Origin: Exiguobacterium indicum HHS 31
GTDB lineage: Bacteria > Bacillota > Bacilli > Exiguobacteriales > Exiguobacteriaceae
Assembly: GCF_001939065.1 (NCBI RefSeq)
Contig: NZ_MPSZ01000001.1
Span: 620,001 to 684,000, forward strand
Direction of reading: 5' to 3'
DNA length: 64,000 nt
Position 1 is the stretch's first letter, and every line of letters begins with the position of its first letter. The translations under genes and the position numbers were made by a program. The notes beneath the pieces were generated by a model. The model did no database searches. It was not told where the DNA came from and saw nothing but the letters and a program-made list of their open reading frames with translations. Below are positions 8,184 to 16,868 of this stretch, piece after piece.

Positions 8184-11100
8184 ATGACGTCACTAAACCA
8201 AGCAGAAACCGTACAACAACGCGAGGAATGTGTTCGAAACAGATGGAAACAAGACCAAGTCTTCGCACGATCGATTGAGCAACGCACGGAAGCGGAATTC
8301 GTATTCTACGAAGGACCGCCGACTGCGAACGGCTTACCCCACGTCGGTCATGCACTCGGACGAACCGTCAAGGATACCGTCGCCCGCTATAAGACGATGC
8401 AAGGGTTCCGGGTCGAACGAAAAGCCGGTTGGGATACGCATGGACTACCGGTCGAACTCGGTGTCGAGAAACAACTCGGCATCTCCGGCAAACAAGCGAT
8501 CGAAGACTATGGTGTTGAAGCATTCATCGCCCGCTGTAAGGAAAGTGTCTTTTCCTATGAAACACAGTGGCGTTCCTTCACGGAAAAACTCGGCTACTGG
8601 GTCGATATGGATGACCCTTACGTGACGATGGAGGACGAGTATATCGAAAGCGTCTGGCACATCCTCGGGACGATCCATGACAAAGGCTGGTTGACGAAGG
8701 GACATCGTGTATCACCGTATTGTCCGAGCTGTCAGACGTCACTCAGTTCCCATGAAGTCGCGCAAGGCTATCAGGACGTGACGGACTTATCGGCGACGGT
8801 CAAACTTCCGATCGTCGACATGGAGCAGACGTTTCTACTTGCGTGGACGACGACACCTTGGACGTTACCGGCAAACGTCGCGGTGGCGGTTCATCCGGAA
8901 TTGACGTACGTCACGGTAGCGTTTGAAGGAGAGCGATTCATTGTCGCTAAAGCGTTAGTCGCTGAACTGTTCTCGGAATCCGTCGAGGTCGTATCCGAAC
9001 AGCTCGGTGCGGAACTCGTCGGTTTGCGTTATGAACCACCGTTTGATTTCGTGACGCCAGAGAACGGTCATACGGTCGTCGGGGCGTCCTTCGTCCAAGC
9101 AACGAGCGGAACCGGACTTGTCCACCTTGCTCCAGCGTACGGGGAAGAAGATTACCGGGTCGTCCGGGAAAACGGACTGTCATTCGTTAATGTCGTCGAT
9201 GCTGCTGGGTGTTACACGGACGCCGTTCCACCACTCGTTGGTCGATTCGTCAAGGAGTCAGACGTTGCAATCATCCAGCTGCTCGCTGAACGGGGACGCT
9301 TGTTTGCGAAAAAACGCTATACGCACAGCTATCCGCATTGTTGGCGATGTGACTCGCCACTGCTCTATTACGCACAAGACAACTGGTTCATCGAGACGAC
9401 GGCCGTCAAGGAACAACTCCTTGCGAACAATGCGTCTGTGACGTGGTATCCCAACCACGTCAAGAAAGGGCGGTTCGGAAAGTTCCTTGAGCAACTCGTC
9501 GACTGGAACATCAGTCGTAATCGCTACTGGGGCACCCCACTGAACGTCTGGGAGTGTGAAGCGTGTGACACGACGTTCGTTCCAAAAAATAAGGCTGACT
9601 TCTTGCACCGGACGACAGCGACGGAATCCGTCGAGTTGCATAAACCATACGTCGATGCGTTATCGGTCTCGTGTCCGACGTGTCAGGGAGTGATGCACCG
9701 GACACCAGAAGTCATCGATGTCTGGTTTGATAGTGGAGCGATGCCGTTCGCGCAACAGCATTATCCGTCACGGACGCAGACGCTTAACCGCTATCCAGCC
9801 GATGTCGTCATCGAAGGCATCGATCAGACGCGGGGCTGGTTCTACAGCTTGCAAGCAATCTCGACACTCTTCACGGGACAGCCTGCTTATAAGCGTGTCC
9901 TCGCACTCGGTCACGTCCTCGATGAGAACGGACAGAAGATGTCGAAGAGTCGCGGGAATGCCCTCGATCCGGTGGCGTTGATCGAAGCATATGGTGCTGA
10001 TAGCCTGCGCTGGGCGCTACTCGTCGACAGCAGTCCATGGAGTGCGAAACGGTTTGCCGAGCGGATCGTCCAAGAAGCAAAATCAAAGCTAGTCGATACA
10101 CTGGATCATGCCGTCCAGTTCTATCTGACATATGCCGAACTGGACGGATTTGATGGCTCACGTCCGCAAAAACGGACGCGACTCGACGAATGGTTGCTCT
10201 CGCGTGTTCATCAGACGACGCAAGACGTGACGGATGCGATGGACGATTATCAATTGACTCAAGCAGCGCGGAGTCTTGCGCAACTCGTCGATGAGATCAG
10301 TAACTGGTACATCCGCCGTTCGCGGGAACGTTTCTGGCAAGCTGACTGGTCGGAAGAAAAACAAGCCGCGTACACGACGCTCCACTTCGCACTTTCGACG
10401 ACGGCACGACTACTCGCTCCGTTCACCCCATACCTTGCCGATGATGTCTATCAGCGATTAACAGGAATGAGCGTACATGTAGCGGATTATCCGGTTGCCG
10501 ATCGATTGATGCTCCGATCTGATCTGGAATATGAGATGACACAAGTCGTGTCTGTCGTCGAGTTAGGACGACAAGTACGTAATACGCACGCCTTAAAAGT
10601 CAAACAACCGCTTGCTAGCCTAAGCGTCCAATCGAGCGAAACCTTTTCGTGGGCGGACTATACGGCAATCATTCAAGAGGAACTGAATGTAAAAGACGTC
10701 CAAATCGTCCCGACGACGCAAGCGACGACACGGTTCCGTCTTAAACTGAACTTCCGCGCAGCCGGAGCGAAATTCGCACAGCAAGCGAACGCGATCCATC
10801 AATGGCTACAACAATTGTCTGCACAGCAGACTTCCGACTTGCTCGAGACAGGAAGATTAATCTACCGGACCACATCAGGCGATGAAGTCGAGGTGCGTCA
10901 AGCGGACGTCATCGTCGAACCAATCGTCCAGACGGGTTTTGCTGCTGCGACGAATGGTGGACTCACCGTGACGCTCGATACGCGGATCACGGAAGCACTG
11001 GAGCAGGAACGCTGGATGCGGGAGCTCGTCCGCTATATCCAGTCGGAACGAAAGGCACAAGCGTTATCGCGGGACGCCCGAATCGATCTCGTCTTGTCGG

Positions 11101-11264
11101 TCGATGCGACGTTCCAGCCGATCGTCGAGACGTTTGAGCCTTTATTATTCAAACATCTTTCCTTATCCTCCGTGCGAACTGAACCGCTACAAGGAGCAGG
11201 GGATGTTCAGCTAGGGGGACACGATGTCGGTGTCTCGTTCACACCAACGAAAGAATATTGTTAA
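8184..11264 (+). CDS. ileS: Isoleucyl-tRNA synthetase, long eukaryote-like type 2
   Basis: Charges tRNA-Ile with isoleucine in the cytoplasm. 1026 residues: the class I HIGH motif as HVGH at residues 53-56, the CP1 editing domain, WFDSGAMPF before the KMSKS motif (residues 585-589), then the anticodon-binding domain and a long C-terminal part. Segments such as ERKAGWDTHGLPVE mark the eukaryotic-like IleRS2 branch, known for low mupirocin sensitivity, rather than the usual bacterial form. The start is the ATG after AAAGGAG; a longer start overlaps the T-box terminator. Two further genes follow at 10- and 16-base gaps. Confidence 0.95.
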   Translation: MTSLNQAETVQQREECVRNRWKQDQVFARSIEQRTEAEFVFYEGPPTANGLPHVGHALGRTVKDTVARYKTMQGFRVERKAGWDTHGLPVELGVEKQLGISGKQAIEDYGVEAFIARCKESVFSYETQWRSFTEKLGYWVDMDDPYVTMEDEYIESVWHILGTIHDKGWLTKGHRVSPYCPSCQTSLSSHEVAQGYQDVTDLSATVKLPIVDMEQTFLLAWTTTPWTLPANVAVAVHPELTYVTVAFEGERFIVAKALVAELFSESVEVVSEQLGAELVGLRYEPPFDFVTPENGHTVVGASFVQATSGTGLVHLAPAYGEEDYRVVRENGLSFVNVVDAAGCYTDAVPPLVGRFVKESDVAIIQLLAERGRLFAKKRYTHSYPHCWRCDSPLLYYAQDNWFIETTAVKEQLLANNASVTWYPNHVKKGRFGKFLEQLVDWNISRNRYWGTPLNVWECEACDTTFVPKNKADFLHRTTATESVELHKPYVDALSVSCPTCQGVMHRTPEVIDVWFDSGAMPFAQQHYPSRTQTLNRYPADVVIEGIDQTRGWFYSLQAISTLFTGQPAYKRVLALGHVLDENGQKMSKSRGNALDPVALIEAYGADSLRWALLVDSSPWSAKRFAERIVQEAKSKLVDTLDHAVQFYLTYAELDGFDGSRPQKRTRLDEWLLSRVHQTTQDVTDAMDDYQLTQAARSLAQLVDEISNWYIRRSRERFWQADWSEEKQAAYTTLHFALSTTARLLAPFTPYLADDVYQRLTGMSVHVADYPVADRLMLRSDLEYEMTQVVSVVELGRQVRNTHALKVKQPLASLSVQSSETFSWADYTAIIQEELNVKDVQIVPTTQATTRFRLKLNFRAAGAKFAQQANAIHQWLQQLSAQQTSDLLETGRLIYRTTSGDEVEVRQADVIVEPIVQTGFAAATNGGLTVTLDTRITEALEQERWMRELVRYIQSERKAQALSRDARIDLVLSVDATFQPIVETFEPLLFKHLSLSSVRTEPLQGAGDVQLGGHDVGVSFTPTKEYC

Positions 11265-11274
11265 GGAGAAGATC

Positions 11275-11760
11275 ATGATTGCATTAGAAACATTAAAAGG
11301 TCGACTCGTCGACGGTTTGTTAGAGGTCCAAAAAGAAGAAGGATATGTTGCCCGAGAACGTTTCATCTTTAACCGAGGGGCGACGGACGAACAGCTCGCG
11401 CTGTTACCTGCGTGGACGGCAGACGACTATCAGGCGTTCTTGCGTCAACATAACGGGGCGAAGCTGTTTCAGCACGAAACGTTATCCTACAACGATGGAT
11501 TCGAACTCTTTTCGATCGAGGATTGCCTGACGTATAGCGAGATTTGGGAATGTCCCGAAAACTTCTTAGCGATCGGCGCAGGACCAGACGGGGAGTGGAT
11601 CGTCTACGAGATGAATCGCCCGGCAGGAAATCGGATCTGGAGTGGGGAATTTCTTAATTTCGAGGAATGGGAAGAAGACGCAATGCCGTTTGGCTTCGAG
11701 CGATGGCTCGACTACTTGATCGTCGCGCAAGGCACGCAATTTTGGGAATGGTTCCGGTAA
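11275..11760 (+). CDS. SMI1/KNR4 (SUKH) family protein
   Basis: 161 residues with the SUKH pattern: ADDYQAFLRQHNGAKLF (the common 'y..flr.hNG..lf'), then FELFSIEDCL, 'ENFLAIGAGPDGEWIVYEMN' and a terminal FEEWLDYL-like helix. SUKH proteins are often immunity proteins against nuclease toxins or stress adaptors. AAGGAG is well placed and the gap to ileS is 10 bases, so it is probably co-transcribed under the T-box. No toxin is near. Confidence 0.85.
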   Translation: MIALETLKGRLVDGLLEVQKEEGYVARERFIFNRGATDEQLALLPAWTADDYQAFLRQHNGAKLFQHETLSYNDGFELFSIEDCLTYSEIWECPENFLAIGAGPDGEWIVYEMNRPAGNRIWSGEFLNFEEWEEDAMPFGFERWLDYLIVAQGTQFWEWFR

Positions 11761-11776
11761 GAGAGGAAGAGGTTCA

Positions 11777-12253
11777 GTGTACATTCAATTAAAGGTAGCG
11801 TCTCTTACAGACGCTCCGAAGCTTCACACGCTTCAACTCGAGGCGTTTTCAGAGACGCTCGAGCGGTATCAGGATTTTGCAACGAATCCGGCGAACGAAT
11901 CGATCGATCGTGTCATTCACCGGATCACGCATCCGAGCAGTACGTTTCATCAAATCATCGTCGACGATGTCGTCGTCGGCGGGATTTGTGTCGTTGCGAA
12001 AGCACCGAGTCGCTACGCGATCAGTCCGATGTTCTTAGATCCAGCCCGTCAAGGTGAAGGAATCGCCCAACGCGCATTACAGCTCGTTGAAGCAGCGTAT
12101 CCGGCTGCAACGACATGGGAACTGCGGACGATTCGCGAAGAAACACGTAACTGTTACTTTTATGAGAAGATGGGTTACCGATTGACGGGTGTCAGTCAAC
12201 CGCTCAACGAACGGGCGACACTCGTTTCTTATCAAAAATCGGTTTCGGAATGA
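11777..12253 (+). CDS. GNAT acetyltransferase
   Basis: 158 residues starting at GTG after GAGGAAGAGG. The acetyl-CoA loop is seen as PARQGEGIAQRAL, followed by the strand TWELRTI and the terminal NCYFYEKMGYRLTG, which are GNAT motifs A and B. Third gene of the ileS unit. Its end overlaps the convergent small membrane gene by 22 bases. The substrate is unknown. Confidence 0.8.
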   Translation: MYIQLKVASLTDAPKLHTLQLEAFSETLERYQDFATNPANESIDRVIHRITHPSSTFHQIIVDDVVVGGICVVAKAPSRYAISPMFLDPARQGEGIAQRALQLVEAAYPAATTWELRTIREETRNCYFYEKMGYRLTGVSQPLNERATLVSYQKSVSE

Positions 12254-12480
12254 GCGGGTTTTGTCGGAAGGAAGAACCACCACAGATTCGTCAAAAGAGC
12301 GGCAAGGACGGCAAAATTAAACAGATAAAGACAAAAGAAGACGAACTCACCGATGTCCTCAAGGTTAGCTAACGGATTATCGACCAGGTACGATTCGTGA
12401 CTGACGCCGAAGAGGAACAAAGGAAAGAAGACATAGAAGTATCGTTTCCAAAAGAATGACGCACGACCTGTTTGAGACAT
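12232..12480 (-). CDS. Small membrane protein, two TM helices
   Basis: 82 residues with hydrophobic segments at about 12-26 and 46-71, separated by an acidic loop. An AGGAGG is ideally placed before the ATG at 12480; the longer in-frame extension upstream runs through the nitrilase gene and is rejected. It lies 58 bases after the nitrilase-like gene, with a hairpin between them. Family unknown. Confidence 0.65.
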   Translation of the reverse strand: MSQTGRASFFWKRYFYVFFPLFLFGVSHESYLVDNPLANLEDIGEFVFFCLYLFNFAVLAALLTNLWWFFLPTKPAHSETDF

Positions 12481-12503
12481 ATGAGCACCTCCTGAAGGAA
12501 TGG

Positions 12504-12531
12504 CACGCTTCTTCTGACCGGAAGAAGCGTG
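12504..12531. terminator. Perfect 11-bp hairpin between two genes
   Basis: CACGCTTCTTC and GAAGAAGCGTG flank a 6-base loop, downstream of the nitrilase-like gene. There is no T-run on the minus strand, so it may be an attenuating or RNA-stabilising hairpin rather than a full terminator. Confidence 0.4.
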
Positions 12532-12538
12532 TGTTCGT

Positions 12539-13195
12539 TTACGATAAGGATGGTGTACCGACGACTTCGACGTGGCGCGTGACCGTATCAAACAGACGTG
12601 TCCGCGTATCGTTATGAGACAACAGCAACGGTTCACCGGTCTCGTCATAGATGAAGGCAATCGGAATCGAAAAACCACAGTTGCGGTACGAACCATCGGC
12701 ATGACTCGTTCCGATCATGAGCGCTTGTTGCGCCTGACTGATGATACGCGCTTCACCGGACCACTCGACATACTGTTCTTCACTGAACATACCGACGCCG
12801 ATCGGGTTGAAGATGAGATCAAGTCCGGATTCCTCGCGTAGTCCGTCTTTTCCTAAGAAGATTTCGCGACAGAGGACGTATCCATAGCGGAACGACCCGT
12901 CGTTTGCTGTTGAAGGTGTATAAAGCGGTCCAGCTTCTGGTGTTTTGGCGCGATCAAGCAGAATCGTCCCGGTCGCATCGATGATGACAGCGCGATCGAG
13001 ATTCGCTTCATCTTTGTAACCGAGGACGATGGCTGTTTCGAACTGTTTAGCAAGATGTTGCACGCGTTCGAGTTCCGTGACCGTACAATAGCCTTCCGGA
13101 TAGACAATCAGATCGACTTCAGGATAAGCGGCGATTTCACGTTCAAATTGCTCGAGTCCGGTCTCGCGTTTTGGTTGAGCGATTAATAATTTCAT
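12539..13195 (-). CDS. Carbon-nitrogen hydrolase (nitrilase superfamily)
   Basis: 218 residues, shorter than most family members (about 260). The Glu-Lys-Cys triad is visible: VYPEGY (Glu), LLDRAKTPEAG (Lys) and VLCREIF (Cys). These enzymes hydrolyse amides or nitriles. The ATG at 13195 follows GAGAGGATG; a TTG one codon earlier is the alternative. It diverges from the VOC gene across a region with a strong palindrome. The substrate is unknown. Confidence 0.8.
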   Translation of the reverse strand: MKLLIAQPKRETGLEQFEREIAAYPEVDLIVYPEGYCTVTELERVQHLAKQFETAIVLGYKDEANLDRAVIIDATGTILLDRAKTPEAGPLYTPSTANDGSFRYGYVLCREIFLGKDGLREESGLDLIFNPIGVGMFSEEQYVEWSGEARIISQAQQALMIGTSHADGSYRNCGFSIPIAFIYDETGEPLLLSHNDTRTRLFDTVTRHVEVVGTPSLS

Positions 13196-13252
13196 CAAAA
13201 CATCCTCTCAGGTATAAATATATCTGAAAAATCAGACTTTCCATTCGTCATG

Positions 13253-13274
13253 ATTTTACCATTAGTGGTAAAAT
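13253..13274. promoter_or_regulatory. Perfect 9-4-9 palindrome, likely operator
   Basis: ATTTTACCA-TTAG-TGGTAAAAT lies in the 132-base divergent gap between the nitrilase-like and VOC genes. It ends 53 bases before the VOC start and overlaps a possible -10 (TAAAAT). Size and symmetry fit a dimeric repressor site; no regulator gene is adjacent. Confidence 0.5.
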
Positions 13275-13327
13275 AAAGCATATCTCTTTTTGATAAATTT
13301 TACTGCAAATGAAGGAAGGTCATCAGC

Positions 13328-14014
13328 TTGAACATTTCAAAAACCACTCTTGTGACACGCCATCTACAGGCAATGAAGGATTTTTACATAAACCAGATCG
13401 GATTCCCGCTCGTCTCGGAAACAAACGACTCGTTTACGATGCAAATCGGTACCGATCAACTGACATATCGACAGACGGACGATGTTGAGACGCAATACCA
13501 TATGGCGTTCAACATTCCGGAAAACGTATTCCAACAAGGAAAAGCGTGGCTCGTAGAACGGACACCACTCTTGATCGAAGATGGACAGGACGAGATTTAT
13601 TTTGACTTCACGGATTCACATTCCTGTTACTTTTATGACCCGGATGAGAACGTCTTGGAGCTGATTGCGCGGCATCAAATCAATCCCTCTAAAGCGGAAC
13701 TGACGTTTGATGTATCGGACATCCTCGGGATTGGTGAGATGAGTCTGACAGTGAAAGATGTGCTTGAAGTCGGTGAGCAGCTAGCGGAGATCGGTGTTCT
13801 TGAGCGACGTGAACGTCCGCTCAATGGCGCGTCAATCAACTTCCTCGGACCGGTCGCAGATGGAACGCATATCTTGATCGTCCCAGAAGGTCGGACATGG
13901 TTGTTCTCATCGAAGACGGCGAAGATCAGTCCGATCGAGATGGAACTCGACGGCAGACATCGGGTCCGGCTTGATGCAGCGGGTATATGGCATCAAAGTA
14001 CCGTGTCTTCATAA
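13328..14014 (+). CDS. VOC (glyoxalase/dioxygenase-fold) protein, two-module
   Basis: 228 residues starting at TTG after AAGGAAGG. The N-terminal half is a VOC module ('MKDFYINQIGFPLVSE...YFYDPDENVLELI', the usual end of a beta-alpha-beta-beta-beta unit). The second half (from about residue 125) looks like a second, divergent module. Such proteins are metal-dependent lyases/dioxygenases or drug-binding proteins. The Asp/Glu near DENVLELI could bind metal. The real reaction is unknown. Confidence 0.75.
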   Translation: MNISKTTLVTRHLQAMKDFYINQIGFPLVSETNDSFTMQIGTDQLTYRQTDDVETQYHMAFNIPENVFQQGKAWLVERTPLLIEDGQDEIYFDFTDSHSCYFYDPDENVLELIARHQINPSKAELTFDVSDILGIGEMSLTVKDVLEVGEQLAEIGVLERRERPLNGASINFLGPVADGTHILIVPEGRTWLFSSKTAKISPIEMELDGRHRVRLDAAGIWHQSTVSS

Positions 14015-14044
14015 TTCATTATTCTAAAAAGTGAGGGAAGTAAG

Positions 14045-14455
14045 ATGAACAAAGCGGTGAATGCGAGTATCGTGTTCGGATTATTGTTGTTCGTATGTGG
14101 TTTCTTTTTTCTGTTTGGCTATTTGGCCCGGTCGATGCCGATTCAGCAAGGCGGTGACCCGGTCATCTTACCGGTCGCAGCACTCCTCGTTCTCCTACCA
14201 TTCGTGATCCGTGAAGGCATGCGTGTTTTAACGTATGTCTCGCTGACACGTCGACAGGTCGGCGTACTCATCTCACTTGCAATCAGTGGAATCATACTAA
14301 GTAGTTGGATTGAGGTGCAGCAGAATCTTGCCGTAATCGATTTCCGTTCCCTCTTTACGATTCATACGTACGTACTGTTCGTTTCGGGCATCATCTTGTT
14401 GTGTCTCCTATTGACGGGACTCAAACGGATGCGCGTCCGAACGAAAGTGATTTAA
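14045..14455 (+). CDS. Four-helix membrane protein
   Basis: 136 residues with TM segments at about 8-28, 38-58, 73-91 and 107-127 and short charged loops. The start follows GTGAGGGAAGTAAG. It sits 30 bases after the VOC gene and 20 before the Nudix gene, so the three may form one unit. No family is recognised. Confidence 0.65.
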   Translation: MNKAVNASIVFGLLLFVCGFFFLFGYLARSMPIQQGGDPVILPVAALLVLLPFVIREGMRVLTYVSLTRRQVGVLISLAISGIILSSWIEVQQNLAVIDFRSLFTIHTYVLFVSGIILLCLLLTGLKRMRVRTKVI

Positions 14456-14475
14456 ATGGAAAAGGACTGAATGAC

Positions 14476-14949
14476 ATGGGATACATCACAGAATTACGCA
14501 AACTCGTCGGCACACGACCGCTCGTCATGACAGGGGCGTGTGTCATCGTCGTCAACGATAAACAAGAAGTCTTATTACAACTTCGGCAAGATAACGGTTG
14601 CTGGGGACTCGCTGGTGGAGCGCTTGAGATTGGGGAGACGCTCGTAGAGACAGCAAAACGAGAATTAAGGGAAGAGACCGGTCTTGAAGCGGAGCAGCTC
14701 GAATTATTGAACGTCTATTCGGGTGATGCGTTTTACTATAAGTATCCGCACGGGGATGAAGTCTATAATGTGATCTCGGCATTTCTGTGTACGGCGTATA
14801 CCGGTGAAGTAGTTCGGGATCCGTCAGAAGTCGCGGAATTACGCTTTTTCGCTATCGATCAGCTACCAGAAAACCTCAATCCACCGGAACGACCGATCTT
14901 GATGGAGTATGTTCAAAAACAACGGACAGCGCATCACGTCTCCATTTGA
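14476..14949 (+). CDS. Nudix hydrolase
   Basis: 157 residues. The Nudix box runs from GALEIGE through TLVETAKRELREETG and fits G-x5-E-x7-REUxEExGU exactly, with the metal-binding glutamates present. The preceding LRQDNGCWGLAGG is typical of the YjhB-like group. Hydrolyses a nucleoside diphosphate linked to another group; the substrate is not predictable. AAAGGACTG precedes the ATG, and a terminator follows. Confidence 0.85.
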   Translation: MGYITELRKLVGTRPLVMTGACVIVVNDKQEVLLQLRQDNGCWGLAGGALEIGETLVETAKRELREETGLEAEQLELLNVYSGDAFYYKYPHGDEVYNVISAFLCTAYTGEVVRDPSEVAELRFFAIDQLPENLNPPERPILMEYVQKQRTAHHVSI

Positions 14950-14965
14950 AGCAAAGGGTAAAACA

Positions 14966-14999
14966 AAAATCTTGAATGAACTGTTCATTCAAGATTTTT
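14966..14999 (+). terminator. Rho-independent terminator
   Basis: A 14-bp stem AAATCTTGAATGAA/TTCATTCAAGATTT with a 3-base loop and T-run after the Nudix gene. Confidence 0.9.
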
Positions 15000-15060
15000 T
15001 GTTGCACTGGGACGCGTTTCAGCCTGTAGCATCAAGAGGACACGAAAAGGAGGACACGCG

Positions 15061-15909
15061 ATGCGATGCTTTGCGATTGATTTAGATGGAACGTTATTGA
15101 ATAAGGAACACAGAATTTCGATGGGAAATCAGGCAGCCATCAAGAGACGGCAGGATAAAGGAGATATCGTCATCATCGTCACCGGGCGAGCTGCCTTTGA
15201 TGCACGACGGATTCTAGCGCAACACGGACTGGATTGTCCGGTCATTGGTGCGAACGGGGCAGAGGTCGAGGTGGGACAAGGTAGACGGTGTTTTTTGAAC
15301 CGTTCCAGCAGTCGAACGATTTGGGAGATCGTACGATCTACAAACGTATTCATACATATTTATCTACAAGACAACATCTTGTTACCGCAATTTTCGCTTG
15401 CTGCTCTTCAAGGCGGAGATCGTGCGTTTCAAGAAGCGATTCAGGCTCAATTAACGCAATACGGTGTTGAGGAAGTTGACGAAATCGCAATCGATCAACT
15501 GGACGTCATCAAATTCATGTTCGTCTCACCTGACAGATGGCAGCTCGAACACCTCGAGCAACAACTCCATCAGCTGAAGATCTGTTCCGTGACACGTTCA
15601 GGTGCCTATAACTTAGAAGTCATGGCAAACGGCGTGACAAAAGGGACTGCCCTTCAAGACATCGCGAGAGCGTACGGGATGACAGCCGAGGACATCATTG
15701 CGATCGGTGATAATCAAAACGATCTACCGATGTTCGAAGTGGCGGGAACATCGATTGCCATGGGAAACGCTGAAGCATCTGTCAAAAGCAGAGCGACATA
15801 CCTCACCAGTGATCATGACGAGGACGGTGTAGCGAAGGCATTAAACGGCTTAGAACGATGGGAACAAACGAAGGAGGAACAGTATGGCGAACATCTCGGA
15901 TATCGCTAA
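15061..15909 (+). CDS. Cof-type HAD phosphatase
   Basis: 282 residues of the haloacid dehalogenase superfamily, Cof/YidA branch. Motif I is DLDGTLL with the nucleophile Asp, motif II is VTGR, and motif III/IV is GDNQNDLPMF. The middle is the C2b cap. Acts on sugar phosphates or other phosphoesters in the cytoplasm. AAGGAGGA precedes the ATG. Its 3' end overlaps the LacI regulator by 26 bases, so the two are translationally coupled and the regulator may control sugar-phosphate metabolism. Confidence 0.88.
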   Translation: MRCFAIDLDGTLLNKEHRISMGNQAAIKRRQDKGDIVIIVTGRAAFDARRILAQHGLDCPVIGANGAEVEVGQGRRCFLNRSSSRTIWEIVRSTNVFIHIYLQDNILLPQFSLAALQGGDRAFQEAIQAQLTQYGVEEVDEIAIDQLDVIKFMFVSPDRWQLEHLEQQLHQLKICSVTRSGAYNLEVMANGVTKGTALQDIARAYGMTAEDIIAIGDNQNDLPMFEVAGTSIAMGNAEASVKSRATYLTSDHDEDGVAKALNGLERWEQTKEEQYGEHLGYR

Positions 15910-16849
15910 ACAAGCGGGTGTCTCGAAGTCGACGGTATCCCGTGTCTTAAACGGTCATAAGCATGTCTCAAAAGAAAAGCGGCGGATCATCTTAGACGTG
16001 ATGGAGCGACTGGAGTATAGTCCGAACGGAAATGCGATCAACCTCTCACGCGGTAAGACGAATACGATTGGTGTCCTCGTGCCGCGTGTGGGTCATCCGT
16101 TTTTTCATCAATTACTCGAGGGGATTGGTCAGGTGTGCATGGAACGAAACCACACACTCCTTGTCATCCAGACGGAACACGATCCAGCAAAAGAAGAAGC
16201 GAGTATGCAATACCTTCGCGATAAGCGGATTGACGGATTGATCATTGGCGCCATCAGTCAGCCGCAGTTACTTGAAACGATGCGGACGGTTGGACCAGTC
16301 GTTGCCTGCGAAGACCATCAGGATATCGTGCCGTCGCTCTTTTTTAATCATGGAAAAGCGATCACAATGTTGCTGCAACATGTAGAAGAACGAGGAGCAA
16401 AAACAGTCGGTCTCTGTCTTGGAAATCCAGATAGCGGAGTCGGAAGAGTCAGACGGGAGGCGTTCGACCAATATCTCAAGACGTCTACGCTCTGCCATGG
16501 AATTCAATGGTACGCGGATCGGTGCTATTCTTTCGAAGACGGACAAGCACTAGCAGGTCAACTTCTAACGATAGACTTGCCAGACGCCATCATCGTCGGC
16601 AATGACGAAGTCGCAGCGGGTCTTATCGATCAATTTCGCAAGGATGGCATTCGGGTGCCAGAGGATATCGCCATTACGGGATTTGATGATGTACCAATTG
16701 CCAGAGCGCTTGAAATAACAACGATCCGACAACCGGTTGTAATGCTTGGCAGACTGGCAGCAGAACAATTATTGAGTGACGCGCTGAATCAGAGTGAAAG
16801 CGCTAGTTCTTTACTGGAACCTTCTTTGATGATTCGACAAACGACATAA
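15884..16849 (+). CDS. LacI-family transcriptional regulator
   Basis: 321 residues. The N-terminal SDIAKQAGVSKSTVSRVLNG is the LacI helix-turn-helix and hinge start, followed by a periplasmic-binding-like sensor domain ending with ITGFDDVPIAR and TTIRQP. AAGGAGG is inside the end of the HAD gene. Its operator is not evident nearby. Effector is probably a sugar or sugar phosphate. Confidence 0.9.
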   Translation: MANISDIAKQAGVSKSTVSRVLNGHKHVSKEKRRIILDVMERLEYSPNGNAINLSRGKTNTIGVLVPRVGHPFFHQLLEGIGQVCMERNHTLLVIQTEHDPAKEEASMQYLRDKRIDGLIIGAISQPQLLETMRTVGPVVACEDHQDIVPSLFFNHGKAITMLLQHVEERGAKTVGLCLGNPDSGVGRVRREAFDQYLKTSTLCHGIQWYADRCYSFEDGQALAGQLLTIDLPDAIIVGNDEVAAGLIDQFRKDGIRVPEDIAITGFDDVPIARALEITTIRQPVVMLGRLAAEQLLSDALNQSESASSLLEPSLMIRQTT

Positions 16850-16868
16850 GAGACTGGGGGTTATACAG

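Noticed and set aside
12232..12702. 156-codon version of the small membrane gene
   Set aside because: The upstream part runs antiparallel through the nitrilase gene region; the internal ATG at 12480 has an ideal AGGAGG.
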